A DNA stretch of 64,000 nt from Bolinopsis microptera. Its lineage: Eukaryota > Ctenophora > Tentaculata > Lobata > Bolinopsidae. The stretch covers positions 9,843,837 through 9,907,836 of the forward strand of contig NC_087080.1 in NCBI RefSeq assembly GCF_026151205.1. The letters run 5' to 3'. Position numbers and translations under genes: made by a program. Shown one piece after another: positions 30,717-41,060 of the stretch; the stretch's first letter is position 1, and every line of letters begins with the position of its first letter. The notes beneath the pieces are model-generated. The model did not search any database. It saw only the letters and a list, made by a program, of their open reading frames with translations, and was not told the origin of the DNA.

Positions 30717-31115
30717 TTATTCAACCTTGGGCTTACTAATCTCTGAAAGTGTGCCAGAAATATCCTTCTCGATCACCTCTCTGCTCTCGGCTGCTCTTAT
30801 GAGAGAGAGGGGTCTGGTGTATGACATACTGTTCGGGGAGGGGTTTACCAAGATCTCCACCTCCAATCCATTATCCTTAATTACTGTCAGGGTAAGGGGA
30901 CAGAAACAGGTAAGGAGATAGTTCTTGTAACTGTCCGGGTCCAGGTGTGGATTCTCCTCTAAAGATTTCGCCCTATCCACTCTCTGGTGTCTTGCTCTGT
31001 GGCTCCCTGACCCATCCATACCAGCTTTGGCTGTCAGATTCAGTGTCTCTCCAATCTCAAGCTGGTAGCCTGTGGATTCTAGTATAGTAACCCTGGAGAA
31101 GTGTAGTTTAGTTAC
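30717..31115 (-). CDS. Hypothetical protein, C-terminal coding segment
   Basis: The frame is open from about 31115 down to a stop at 30717-30719. It reads VTILESTGYQLEIGETLNLT, a middle part GSGSHRARHQRVDRAKSLEE, then a hydrophobic stretch YLLTCFCPLTLTVI, and ends ISGTLSEISKPKVE. TTCTCCAG at about 31105 (minus strand) is a possible acceptor, so it may be a last exon. Residue composition looks coding. The GETLNLTAKAG...H.ARHQ pattern is faintly like RNA polymerase alpha/RPB3-type subunits, but I would not assign it. It could be part of the neighbouring decayed element. Confidence 0.35.
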   Translation of the reverse strand, partial: VTKLHFSRVTILESTGYQLEIGETLNLTAKAGMDGSGSHRARHQRVDRAKSLEENPHLDPDSYKNYLLTCFCPLTLTVIKDNGLEVEILVNPSPNSMSYTRPLSLIRAAESREVIEKDISGTLSEISKPKVE

Positions 31116-31299
31116 AGATAATTTAGTACCGAAAGTTTGATACTTAGTTCTAGTTAGAATTCAATAAATCGATCCTTAACAAAAACAAAACAAAATCTAA
31201 AACGTATATTCACCCTTGACAGTGTCAGCAGCAAGACAGTCAAAGTTAACGGTGCTCTTGATTTGGCCGTTTCTTATACCTTGAGGAAGTATCTGTTTT

Positions 31300-32800
31300 T
31301 TTACTGTCCATGTCATTTCTAGTGGGAAGCCTGAGCCCATGCTGTCCTAAAAACAACCGTAGCTCCGTCCACGATAATATGTCAAATCCAATCACTAACC
31401 TCCTTACACCTCAGTTACCTAAGCTTCAACTTCCTCAGCTTCAACTACGCAGACTGGGATATCAACTGGAAACCCACCATCAAGATTCTCACTCCTTGGA
31501 GACTTCTATCTCCCTAACATAGAAGATGCTATATACATACAACTAGCACCAGAAGATCTGGATTTCCTTACTCAAATAACGAACAAGAAGCAAAGACAGA
31601 CGTCCCCTAGCCAGGCTATCACCGACCGAAGGAACGAGCGGATTCCTATGCTTTGTATGGAGTTATTTACCTTACAATTGTTTATAATATTAATTCTATT
31701 TCAGAGATCATTACCGTGTTCTATTCACTAACAGATTCCTCCGCTCCGAGTCAGGTCCACTAGAGTTCCTAGGAATCACCACGTCCGACCCAGAACCCAA
31801 AAAGGTAACTTCCACACTCCCAAAAGTTACAGTTACTCAAAACAAGAGAACCATCAGAGTCAGAGGAAGGAAGATACCGGCAATATCAAAAACACCTGGA
31901 GTTACGAACGCCTCCACAGTCCACAACCTAAGATGTGAAGTTCGTACGGTACGTACCTTTAAATTAGCTGTACGGTACGTACTTAATAAAGTAAGCTGAA
32001 AGGTACAAATCCAGTTGATAACAATGGAAACAAAAACTAGGCGGTACATGAGACCAATTTTAGAGATTACGAGTATATTATGGACAAGCGTAGATTAAGG
32101 TTGCGACCTGAGCTAGCTGAAAAGCTGGTGTTCGTATACTGCAACAAAAGGATGAAGCTTTGAGTTTAACGATAATTACAAGTAGTAGTAGTGTAGTACC
32201 GGTTAAGAGCGATCCGGTACACACATTTTCCTCTTAAATCTTTTATTGTTTTAAAAACTGTGTTTATTTTCGACTTCTATCTCAAAAATTATGATGATAA
32301 TACTAATCAAAAATTGCAAGTAATTCACTAAAGTTGATTCTAAAAATTTGAAAAAAAATTGTACCTTACAGTGCCTGTACGGTAAGTAGTAGCTGTACCG
32401 TACGTACTTAAAGCCCTGTACCGTACGTACTTGCCATCTAAGTCCACAACCACGACTGTATCTCTAAAACCATCACCGGGAACGATGGACAGCATGATAC
32501 AGACGTCGGCGTCGGTAGACGTCCAAACCGACCAGCTTGTATAATGTAAAAAACCTGGCTTTTACCAACGACCAAATAGCAGGTCCAGTAAAGTTCCCGC
32601 AGAGGTTTACCCTCAACCTGGAGATCATCGTAACGGAAGCTATAAGGATGGCGGAGAGGAGAGAATACCTGCCACTGGCAACTAGATTTGCCACACTACT
32701 GGGACAAGAGTTCACGGAGATCGACTCCTTACATGGATCTCACCATGTCTCTCAAATACCGATGACCCAAAGACGGAACTAGAGGTTCTTTGTGAACCCG
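31300..32800 (+). pseudogene. Decayed coding-like sequence of unknown family, split by a MITE
   Basis: Coding-like stretches in shifting frames: FNYADWDINWKPTIKILTPW, then DFYLPNIEDAIYIQLAPEDL, then after TATTTCAG (31727) the stretch DHYRVLFTNRFLRSESGPLE to ISKTPGVTNASTVHN. This is broken by the element at 31929-32440. It resumes with MDSMIQTSASVDVQTDQLV, then after a 1-nt shift FTLNLEIIVTEAIRMAERRE to QEFTEIDSL. I do not recognise the family. At least three frameshifts plus the insertion make it a pseudogene or a set of mis-sequenced exons. Confidence 0.45.
31929..32440. mobile_element. 512-bp TIR element interrupting coding-like sequence
   Basis: The left end TAAGATGTGAAGTTCGTACG is imperfectly inverted at the right end (CGTACTTGCCATCTA). 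AGTCCACAACC flanks the insertion at 31918-31928 and 32441-32451. GTACGGTACGTAC words are frequent inside. The termini resemble those of the 8726-9178 element. Confidence 0.8.
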
Positions 32801-32859
32801 ATCAGGACGACCCTCAAGTTTGTACAAAATTGGACAACCGGAATTCCTAACGGAACCAG

Positions 32860-33150
32860 CTCATGATTTTCTGTCCTAACAACACAAAGGGTAAATTCAA
32901 GAAGCAACCGTTCATATCCAAATGGCCTGGACGGAAGTTTTTACGATTTTATAAAATACCTGATCCTGAAAAGAAGAAAGAACTTTTCATGACGTGGAGA
33001 TTACGGATTCGAAGGAGACCTGAAGACGTAACTAAGCATACACAGATTTGTTCGGAGCACTTTGCAGATGAAGATTTCAATCCTTACGACTTCGATAGTG
33101 TAAAACGAGCGGAGTCGGTGACAAATATGTATTTGAGACTGAAACCAGAT
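32860..33150 (+). CDS. THAP-type zinc finger exon
   Basis: The frame includes CPNNTKGKF, then FLRFYKIPDPEKKKELFMTW, RLRIRRRPEDVTKHTQICSE and HFADEDF. The IPDPEK..W..R..R and CSEHF pattern is the second half of a THAP (C2CH) DNA-binding domain. The C..H pair is in ICSEH; the CPNN Cys would be one of the first pair, the other lying in a preceding exon. A stop lies in frame just upstream, and ACCAG/CTCATG at 32859 could be the acceptor. THAP domains occur in P-element-like transposases and in host regulators. The 3' boundary is uncertain; the frame runs to 33276 but loses coding character after about 33150. Confidence 0.8.
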
Positions 33151-33283
33151 TCAATTCTATTGAATTACATTATATTAATACTATATAGTTATAGTATATT
33201 TAAACAACAATTTTGTATGCATTCACGTTCTATATATTATGTAATACATAATTTATACCTTCTGTTCAGGGAGTAGCTCTTTA

Positions 33284-33336
33284 ACGAGGAGGATGCGTCT
33301 GGAAATAAATGCAAAGATAATCATATTCAATCTTGA
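33284..33336 (+). CDS. Short acidic exon-like segment upstream of the piggyBac relic
   Basis: AG/CTCTTTAACGAGGAGGATG reads LFNEEDASGNKCKDNHIQS and then stops. An acidic stretch like this is common at piggyBac transposase N-termini, but it is too short to assign. The following bases to 33526 end in a good polypyrimidine tract and CTTTCAG. Confidence 0.25.
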
Positions 33337-33526
33337 AAGGAATGGAAGAAAGGCACACATATTAAGGTAGACTTTTTCTTTTTGCTGCACTGTTCATTCG
33401 AGAAAAAAAGTTCTTCTACTTAAATCGGTACGATAAAACCTTTTTTTATCTAATATTTCTTTAATTGTCACTTTTCTTTATTTTTAACTGTAATTTCTTT
33501 TTGCTTTCTTTTTTGAACTCTTTCAG

Positions 33527-33751
33527 TGATCATAGATCAGTTTGGACAACATAATCCTATCGAAGATGTGGAACGTTACAGCCAATCGGAAAAGAAAACG
33601 GTTATCATTAAACGACCAGCTCATGTCAAGGAGTACAAAAAGGGAATGGGTAAAGTTGATGTGTCTGGTGGCCATGTGGCTAGCTACAGAATCTGTCTCA
33701 GGATATAGAAGTGGTGGTGGCCACACTTAATAAATAAGATTGATTGCCTAG
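33527..33751 (+). pseudogene. piggyBac-like transposase C-terminal exon (copy 1)
   Basis: The acceptor is ACTCTTTCAG and the donor CTAG/GTAAGG. The exon reads VERYSQSEKKTVIIKRPAHV, then KEYKKGMGKVDVSGGHVASY, RICLRI, stop (33706-33708), KWWWPHLINKIDCL. The order RWS..EKK..I..P..V..YN..MGGVD....YR......KWWWPL is the C-terminal signature of piggyBac (PGBD) transposases. A TAG replaces the usual Lys/Arg before KWWW, so this copy is dead. Further copies: about 43991-44154 and 47370-47450; the last has AAA instead of the stop. Confidence 0.85.
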
Positions 33752-33888
33752 GTAAGGTAACACGTCTATACGATTTTAGTATGAGTAAGAATACAAATAA
33801 TTCATTATAGAATGCTATGCTAGGGCAGTTTTAGTTTAATTATATTTAATAGAACGAATAAACAACGTTTAAAATCAATTAATTTCAG

Positions 33889-34103
33889 TGACCATGTACC
33901 AGTACCACAACTTTACAAAGTTAGATAACCCCATCCAGAATCTGATCCACGCAAAATTCCAAGGAGTCCCACAGAGCACGCTACTCAATTTAAGGTTCGA
34001 TTTTGTGGTAAAGCAACTGTACGTAAAGGGCCTCAAATTTATAGAGCTTAGCTCGACGCAGATGAAAGACTTCATATTATGGAACATAGAAGCGTACTTG
34101 TAG
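33889..34103 (+). CDS. Array exon A, copy 1 (unrecognised protein)
   Basis: The acceptor is AATTTCAG at 33888. The exon reads TMYQYHNFTKLDNPIQNL and ends FILWNIEAYL with a stop at 34101-34103. In this copy it follows the piggyBac exon with the same donor and intron sequence that joins exon H to exon A in the other copies. It could therefore be spliced to piggyBac sequence. I know no matching family. Confidence 0.55.
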
Positions 34104-34624
34104 AATGTACACACGAGATTAAGCACGACAGTTCCACGAAGGAAGACACACGAGCTAAGTGTGAAGGTTATTTGGAAACAATAACTAACCCATAGTTCAA
34201 ATTAAACCTGTACTTCCTTAAATTTTCGTTTCAATTGCAGAAGTCTTATACCTGTATTAATGATTAAAGCAGGTACTCAGCTCTATTCAACATCACTGGA
34301 GGTATTAGCGACACCAGAATTCTGATTCAGAGATATTACTGAATACATGCACTGTCGTGGGGAGACGACTCTACTCACTTATGTACGTAGAGGAAAGTGT
34401 TTGTAAAACGGAAACTGGAGCAGTATTCACATCAGTTGAGATGCGGGACTGAGATATTATGTTATTTATGATGGTATAAGTGTAGGATAATATCTTATTT
34501 TTCGTCTTATGTTTCTTTCTGTAACTGTCCCTTTTCATTGTTTCTTCTCGTTTTCTTTCTTTTCAACTTTATTTTCTTTTTGTTTCTTCCCCTTATATCA
34601 TCTTTTCAATTTCCCAACATCAAA

Positions 34625-34860
34625 TAAGAAAAGTAGTAAGTAACTTAGAAATGGTCGTATAATAGATTTATACTTTCACACAAAGTACGATTTTACAAGC
34701 AAAGTACGTTTTAGGATCATGAGAGCACATGTTAATGATGCAAGGGTAGACCACCTCCGGGATAGAATAATCAAGCGGGAAAAAACTCCGTGAGGTTGAG
34801 AAAATGCTAGAGCTGCAAGACCATGTCAGCAAAAAAAAACAAAACCTCTAGGTTTGCAAA
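34625..34860 (+). CDS. Array exon D, copy 1 (charged, coiled-coil-like)
   Basis: The coding-like stretch reads MRAHVNDARVDHLRDRIIKR and continues, after a 1-nt shift in a run of six A, as EVEKMLELQDHVSKKKQNL and a stop. The copy at 45190 has five A and keeps the frame longer. The upstream part is best preserved at 38500-38600 (LEMVVLIEINTFTQSRDFTS). The charged, Leu-spaced end suggests a short coiled coil. The family is unknown. Confidence 0.4.
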
Positions 34861-35424
34861 AGAATCAGAAATGTGCTTTATTTTAGCATACAATTACGAG
34901 AGCGTCAGTAAATTTTTAAGTTCCGAATTGAGACTTGAGAGAAAATAAGGTCTTTAAAGCTTGTATTGTTCATGATACATCAAATGCCAAGATTTCACAC
35001 ATCAAACTTTATTGCATAACAATAACAATACTGCAGAGTTTCCATAATCCCTCCCGTTATTATCTCGACCCGGTGCAGTAACGTACTTCCGAAGCCCTTC
35101 ATCCCCCAGTACGTACCAAGAATCGCCGGCTTCACCGCCTATTGACGACACTAATGCGCGAGGAGCATGATGATGAAGCAAGAACTAAGAAGATGAAGCT
35201 TGTTTTATCCTTTATTTCTTTTTGTTATTTCACATTTTAATAAATTTTTGTTTTCTACTTCTTACTTTTATTAAAGTGTTTTATTTGTACTCCTTCGTAT
35301 AAAGTGGAAAAGAGGATCTGAATATAAAGCAAGGAGAAAGACGGGGAAGAAAGGGTAGTATCAAAAAGTATTGTATTGGATTTTATAGTACGTTTAGGCG
35401 TTAAATTACAAAATTATTGATTCA

Positions 35425-35679
35425 GAGATGGGCTATGCCCTACAGAGCTGTAGCATGCATGGGTGGTATCAAGACCAATATGGAGTTGAGTCCCTCAACA
35501 ATGTTATCAAGAACTCGGTATTTGATGGGAACGCCAGCAAGAACTCTCTTCCCCTTCTTGTCATGGGATTAACAACCGAATTTTTGCCACGAAAAATCCG
35601 AGCTTTTCACCACAAAGGTCTGGATCCTACTTTCAAATTAACTTATTTGTTTTACAAAAAAAAGGATTTGATTGACTAA
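35425..35679 (+). CDS. Array exon E, copy 1
   Basis: The frame reads MGYALQSCSMHGWYQDQYGV and later LPLLVMGLTTEFLPRKIRAF and GLDPTFKLTYLFYKKKDLID, then stops. TTGATTCAG precedes it. Copies at about 39720, 45845, 50290, 53995 and 56095 (partial) are broken by indels. No known family is recognised. Confidence 0.45.
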   Translation, partial: EMGYALQSCSMHGWYQDQYGVESLNNVIKNSVFDGNASKNSLPLLVMGLTTEFLPRKIRAFHHKGLDPTFKLTYLFYKKKDLID

Positions 35680-35879
35680 TTAAAATATCATGAGAGCACA
35701 TTTTACTGATGCACGGGTAGACCACCTCCGGGATAGAATAATCAAGCGGGAAAAAACTTCGTGAGGTTGAGAAAAAAAATTCATTATAGAATGCTATGCT
35801 ACGGCAGTTTTAGTTTAATTATATTTAATAGAACGAATAAACAACGTTTTAAATCAATTAATTTCAGTCACTGGTTTGA

Positions 35880-36086
35880 CTCAAACCTCTCTGCGATAAA
35901 GATGGAGATGATTTTCTGAAAGAATTGTCGAAGCATTTTTGTGTGTTCAGAATCAAAAGGTATTTGACGAAGGTAGTCAGAAAAGACCATAAAATTGAAC
36001 TCTCCAGGATACAGCAGAAGGCTGTAGGTTATGCTAAGGGGCGGGAGTTGTTCGTTCTTGGGATGTCCACAGATGTGGTTATCTAA
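35880..36086 (+). CDS. Array exon F, copy 1
   Basis: The frame reads LKPLCDKDGDDFLKELSKHF, then CVFRIKRYLTKVVRKDHKIE and ends YAKGRELFVLGMSTDVVI with a stop at 36084-36086. The acceptor AATTTCAG lies just before, but in another frame (WFDSNLS...), so a 1-nt indel is likely. The DKDGDD stretch looks like the start of an EF-hand loop but is not complete. Copies at about 36990, 47965, 50740 and 51855. Confidence 0.45.
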   Translation, partial: LKPLCDKDGDDFLKELSKHFCVFRIKRYLTKVVRKDHKIELSRIQQKAVGYAKGRELFVLGMSTDVVI

Positions 36087-36260
36087 TTAATAAAATAAAC
36101 ATTTAATTGTTCGTATAACTAATTGCATGATTCTGGCCATATTCAATAACCTGTTATGAGATGGAACATATTATCAAATTAAAATTAAAATTAAATTATC
36201 TTATAAAGTATTCGCATTGGACGGTGACAACTGATATTTATCATTTATTCTTTTTAAGCT

Positions 36261-36830
36261 ATGTCCTCCAAAAAGAATGAAAGATTCGTCAGGATACATG
36301 CCCTTGATGGAGCTGAAAGCAGCTTCAAAGCTGTTGTGGCCAGAGGAAACATGGTGAGTCTAATATTATCTAACTCTATACAAATTCATGTTGTTTCAAA
36401 TGCATTCAATTTGTGTAGCTATCCCTTTATTCTAGAGTGCAACCGAAGATGCTTTTGATCAACAGAACGATTGCCTAGGTGAAGTAACACGTCTATACGA
36501 TTTTAGTATGAGTAAGAATACAAATAATGCATTATAGAACGCTATGCTACGGCAGTTTTATTTTATTTAGATTTAATAGAACGAATAAAAAACGTTTAAA
36601 ATCAATTAATTTCAGTGACCATGTACCAGTACCACAACTTTACAAAGTTAGATAACCCCATCCAGAATCTGAGCCACGCAAAATTCCAAGGAGTCCCACA
36701 GAGCACGCTACTCAATTTAACGTTCGATTGTGTGGTAAAGCAACTATACGTAAAGGGCCTCAAATTTGTAGAGCTTAGCTCGACGCAGATGAAAGACTTC
36801 ATATTATTGAACATAGAAGGGTACTTTTAG
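36261..36830 (+). CDS. Array gene, three-exon copy 1 (exons G, H, A)
   Basis: Exon G is 36261-36353 (MSSKKNERFVRIHALDGAES to ARGNM, donor GTGAGT). Exon H is 36436-36478 (acceptor TATTCTAG; SATEDAFDQQNDCL, donor GTGAAG). Exon A is 36616-36830 (acceptor ATTTCAG; VTMYQYHNFTKLDNPIQNLS to LLNIEGYF, stop). Phases agree (0, then 1 + 2), giving a 116-residue product. Splice sites, phases and the near-identical copy at 37373 support a real gene. No domain is recognised; no membrane segment is seen. After the stop, a second frame (MYTLYEIKHDSSTKEDTRAK) stays open, so the ancestral protein may have been longer. Confidence 0.6.
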
Positions 36831-37372
36831 AATGTACACACTGTACGAGATTAAGCACGACAGTTCCACAAAGGAAGACACACGGGCTAAGCGTGAAGGT
36901 TATTTGGAAACAATACCTAACCCATTGTTCAAATTAAACCTGTACTTCCTGAAGTTTTCGTTTCAATTGCAGAAGTCTTATACTGGTTTGACTCAAACCT
37001 CTCTGTGATAAAGATGGAGATGATTTTCTGAAAGAATTGTCGAAGCGTTTTTGTGTGTTCAGAATCAAAAGGTATTTGACGAAAGTAGTCAGAAAAGACC
37101 ATAAAATTGAACTCTCCAGGATACAGCAGAAGGCTGTAGGTTATGCTAAGGGGCGGGAGTTGTTCGTTCTTGGGATGTCCACAGATGTGGTTATCTAATT
37201 AATAAAATAAACATTTAATTGTTCGTATAACTAATTCCATGATTCTGGCCATATTCAATAACCTGTCATGAGATGGAACATATTATCAAATTAAAATTAA
37301 AATTAAATTATCTTATAAAGTATTCGCATTGGACGGTGACAACTGATATTTATCATTTATTCTTTTTAAGCT

Positions 37373-37942
37373 ATGTCCTCCAAAAAGAATGAAAGATTCG
37401 TCAGGATACAAGCCCTTGATGGAGCTGAAAGCAGCTTCAAAGCTGTTGTGGCCAGAGGAAACTTGGTGAGTCTAATATTATCTAACTCTATACAAATTCA
37501 TGTTGTTTCAAATGCATTCAATTTGTGTAGCTATCCCTTTATTCTAGAGTGCAACCGAAGATGCTTTTGATCAACAGAACGATTGCCTAGGTAAAGTAAC
37601 ACGTCTATACGATTTTAGTATGAGTAAGAATACAAATAATGCATTATAGAATGCTATGCTACGGCAGTTTTATTTTATTTAGATTTAATAGAACGAATAA
37701 AAAACGTTTAAAATCAATTAATTTCAGTGACCATGTACCAGTACCACAACTTTACAAAGTTAGATAACCCCATCCAGAATCTGAGCCACGCAAAATTCCA
37801 AGGAGTCCCACAGAGCACGCTACTCAATTTAAGGTTCGATTGTGTGGTAAAGCAACTATACGTAAAGGGCCTCAAATTTGTTGAGCTTAGCTCGACGCAG
37901 ATGAAAGACTTCATATTATTGAACATAGAAGGGTACTTTTAG
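37373..37942 (+). CDS. Array gene, three-exon copy 2 (exons G, H, A)
   Basis: Exon G is 37373-37465 (MSSKKNERFVRIQALDGAES to ARGNL, donor GTGAGT). Exon H is 37548-37590 (donor GTAAAG). Exon A is 37728-37942 (LNLRFDCVVKQLYVKGLKFV to LLNIEGYF, stop). It differs from copy 1 by only a few residues (H to Q, M to L, T to R). Directly after the stop a frame at 37944-38174 reads MYTLYEIKHDSSTKEDTRAK and KSYTCINDYVKIVRCLKQ; a 1-nt shift would join it to exon A. Function unknown. Confidence 0.6.
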
Positions 37943-38605
37943 AATGTACACACTGTACGAGATTAAGCACGACAGTTCCACAAAGGAAGACACACGGGCT
38001 AAGCGTGAAGGTTATTTGGAAACAATAACTAACCCATTGTTCAAATTAAACCTGTACTTCCTGAGGTTTTCGTTTCAATTGCAGAAGTCTTATACCTGTA
38101 TTAATGATTACGTTAAAATAGTAAGATGTTTAAAGCAGGTACTCAGCTCTATTCAACATCACTGGAGGTATTAGCGACGCCAGAATTCTGATTCAGAAGG
38201 TGACAACATTAGGACTCTACTCACTTATGTAATCTAGAGGAACGTGTTTTGTGAAACGGAAACTGGAGCAGTATTCACATCAGCTGAGATGCGAGACTGA
38301 GATATTATGTTATTTATGATGTTATAAGTGTAGGATAATATCTTATTTTTCGTCTTATGTTTCTTTCTGTAACTGTCCCTTTTCTTTGTTTCTTCTCGTT
38401 TTCTTTCTTTTCGACTTTATTTTCTTTTTGTTTCTGCCCTAATATCATCTTTTCAATTTCCCAACATCAAATAAGAAAAGTAGTAAGTAACTTAGAAATG
38501 GTCGTATTAATAGAAATCAATACTTTCACACAAAGTAGAGATTTTACAAGCAAATATGTGTTAGAACAAGAAGCACATGTTAATGATGCACGGGTAGGAC
38601 CACCC

Positions 38606-38964
38606 ATAGTGCAGATTTCGTTTTGAAGGTGAACTTTAAGTTCCCGAGAAATCTTCTTATGTTTGCTTTTTTCCCCCTTCGGCCGCCACATCCAGCAAGT
38701 TTTAATATTTCATCCCAGATGCGTTTTTTCAATTTCTTGGCCCGCTCAGATCGCTCGCAGTATGCCTTTTTTCTCTGGCCCGCTTGTTTTCGCTCGCAAA
38801 TTTTTAACACTGGACAATCACGAGCAAGCGAGGTGCATACAGCTCTGTTGAGGTCAATTTTTTGCGCAGATAGTCGCTCGATTTTCAGGAAAAAAATATG
38901 TTTGCTTTTAATTTTTAGAGTGTCCGTCCGGCACCTTAATCGACGAATCTGCAGGGTGGGAAAC
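38606..38964. mobile_element. ~360 bp MITE inserted in an array D block
   Basis: Compared with other D blocks (GTAGACCACCTCCGG), this copy has extra sequence between two CCACC pentamers. The left TGCAGATTTCGTTTTGAAGG and the inverted right TGCAGATTCGTCGATTAAGG are imperfect TIRs. Frames across it on both strands (38580-39056, 38623-38994) are rejected as coding. Confidence 0.8.
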
Positions 38965-40764
38965 CCACCTCCGGATGAAGAATGTAAGCGGTAAAAAAAT
39001 CCGTGAGGTTTGAGAAATCTAAGAGCTGCAAGACCAAGGTCAGAAAAAAAAAACAAATTTCTAGGTTTGCAAAGAATCAGAAATGTGCTTTATTTTAGCA
39101 TACAATTACGATCTTCTCTAAAAATTTTTAGTTCCGTATTGAGACTTGAGAGAGAAATAAGTCTTCAAAGCTTGTAGTGTTCATGATCCATCAAATGCCA
39201 AGAAGTACACACATCGAAAACTTTATTGCATAACAATCATAATAAACAATACGCGAGTTCCATAATTCCTCCCGTTATTCTCTCAACCCGTGCAGTAACG
39301 TACTTCCGAAGCCCTTCATCCCCCAGTACTGTACCAAGAATCGCCGTCTTCACCGCCTATTTAAGACACAATGCGCGAGGAGCATGATGATGAAGAATAG
39401 ATACTAATAAGATGTAGGTTGTTTATCCTTTATTTATTTTTTGTTATAGTTCACATTTAAGATAAATTTTTGTTTTCTAATTCTACTTTTATTTAATTGT
39501 TATTATTTGTACTCCTCGTATAAAGTGGATAAAGAGGATCTAAATATATAGCAAGGAGAAAGACGGGACAAAGGGTAGTATTAATAGTATTGTATTGGAG
39601 TTTATAGTACGTTAAGGCGTTAAATTACAAATTATCATTCTCATCATTATCACTATCATTCATCATACATAATTAGTATACGAAAGCCTTAAAATTACTA
39701 CATAACCTTAGTGTCTCAGAGATGGGCTTATGCACTACAGAGCTTAGACATGCAAGGGTGGGATCAAGACCAATAACGGAGTCGAGTCGCCTCAACAATG
39801 TTATCAAGAACTCGGTAATTTGTAGGAACGCCAGCAAGACTCTCTTCCCCTTCTTGTCATGGGATTAACAAACCGAATTTTTTTTGCCACCGAAAAATCC
39901 GAGCTTTTCACCACAAAGGTCTGGATCCTAACTTTCAAATTACTTATTTTGTTTTACAAAAAAGGATTTGATTTGACTAATTAAAATATCATGAGAGCAC
40001 ATGTTACGGATGCACGTAGCCACCTCCGGATAGAAATCAAGCGGGAAAAAACTCCGTCAGGTTGATAAAATGCTAAGCTGCGAATTCATAAGGTTGGGTC
40101 AGAGCTGTCCGAAATGTCCATAGAAATATGAATGCCTGCATGGGGAGGAAAAACCAGAATGATGGCAGCCCTTGAATGAGGTTGATCCCCAGCAAAAGCA
40201 ACAGAACCGACCAGTCAGCGGATTAACAGAAAAACATATGGTACATTTTTAGAAGTTTTTTGTGGATGTTGGTTCCATTCTTCTAGAACGGGAGCTTCTT
40301 CACTGGACCGGTGAGCAGATTGACAACCTTATTATCCCTTTTTACAGTTGGAACTGTAATGGGTACCTTCAGAGGGTACAACACAGAACTATGCTAAATG
40401 GTGAAGCAAAGTAGGGGCAGCAAAGAGTTATCATTTTTACTAGTACCACTTACTTATACTTGGATAAACTTACTGTAAAAATTCTTATAAATTTGAGACA
40501 TAGTGACTATTGTCGAATCTAATCCACCTTTTCTCTCGTAATACAAATATGTAAAATTATTGAAGGAAAAGAAAACATTTTTTATTTTTATTGAAAAACG
40601 ATAATAATCAACTTTCTTCCGCCAAATGTTTCGTTTTCAGCACACAAAAAGTGGTCAAGCCTCCGAATATGACTCCACATCAAGAGCTACTGCCATGCAG
40701 AATTGATCCGCTTTCTAGACGGAACTGCTGGAGTTCGTTCGGCACTGAAGACCCAACAACAATA

Positions 40765-40875
40765 TATATTATATAATATAATATAATATATATAATAAAA
40801 AAAAAAAAAAAAAAAAAAAAAAATGTCTTGTCGTAAAAAAAAAGAAAAAAAAAAAACAAAAAAAAAGAAAAGCGA
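40765..40875. repeat. AT microsatellite and poly-A tract inserted in block J
   Basis: TATATTATATAATATAATAT is followed by a run of A and interrupted A-rich sequence. The second copy of block J (about 55040) lacks it and reads CAACAACCAATTCATGTCGA straight through. This is either a retroposed A-tail or slippage. Confidence 0.8.
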
Positions 40876-41060
40876 CGATGAGTTTACAATTTATCTAATA
40901 GTTAGAGCCTATATCGCATTTGAATTAAAAATATATAACACATCATAATCAACGACCAGTAAGGTGACAGATTCAGTCACGTTTGCCTTGACCCAAAAAT
41001 AAAATCAGATATCTGTAAAATGGTTGAAGAAGTAGGAGGCTTTGTGCTGCTTGAAAACGA

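Larger units (their letters stand above)
33760..41060 (+). repeat. Segmental array, superblock 1 (clean copies)
   Basis: Blocks recur in overlapping order. A (VTMYQYHN exon): 33889, 36616, 37728. D (coiled-coil-like exon): about 34625, 35690 (partial), 38465, 39990 (partial). E (MGYALQSC exon): 35425, 39720. F (DKDGDDFLKELSK exon): 35880, 36990. G/H (MSSKKNERF and SATEDAF exons): 36261/36436 and 37373/37548. A pyrimidine tract (TTTCTTTCTGTAACTGTCCC) precedes each D. Block J (about 40085-41060) closes the superblock. The G-H-A segment at 36261 is followed about 1.1 kb later by an almost identical one. Confidence 0.9.

Noticed and set aside
30717-31019. RNA polymerase RPB3/alpha-type subunit
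   Set aside because: Only a loose GETLNLTAKAG...H.AR resemblance over about 30 residues; the rest does not fit, so I left it as hypothetical.
38580-39056. 158-codon minus-strand frame
   Set aside because: Spans a MITE and its array flanks; other copies of the block lack the insertion, and no domain is seen.
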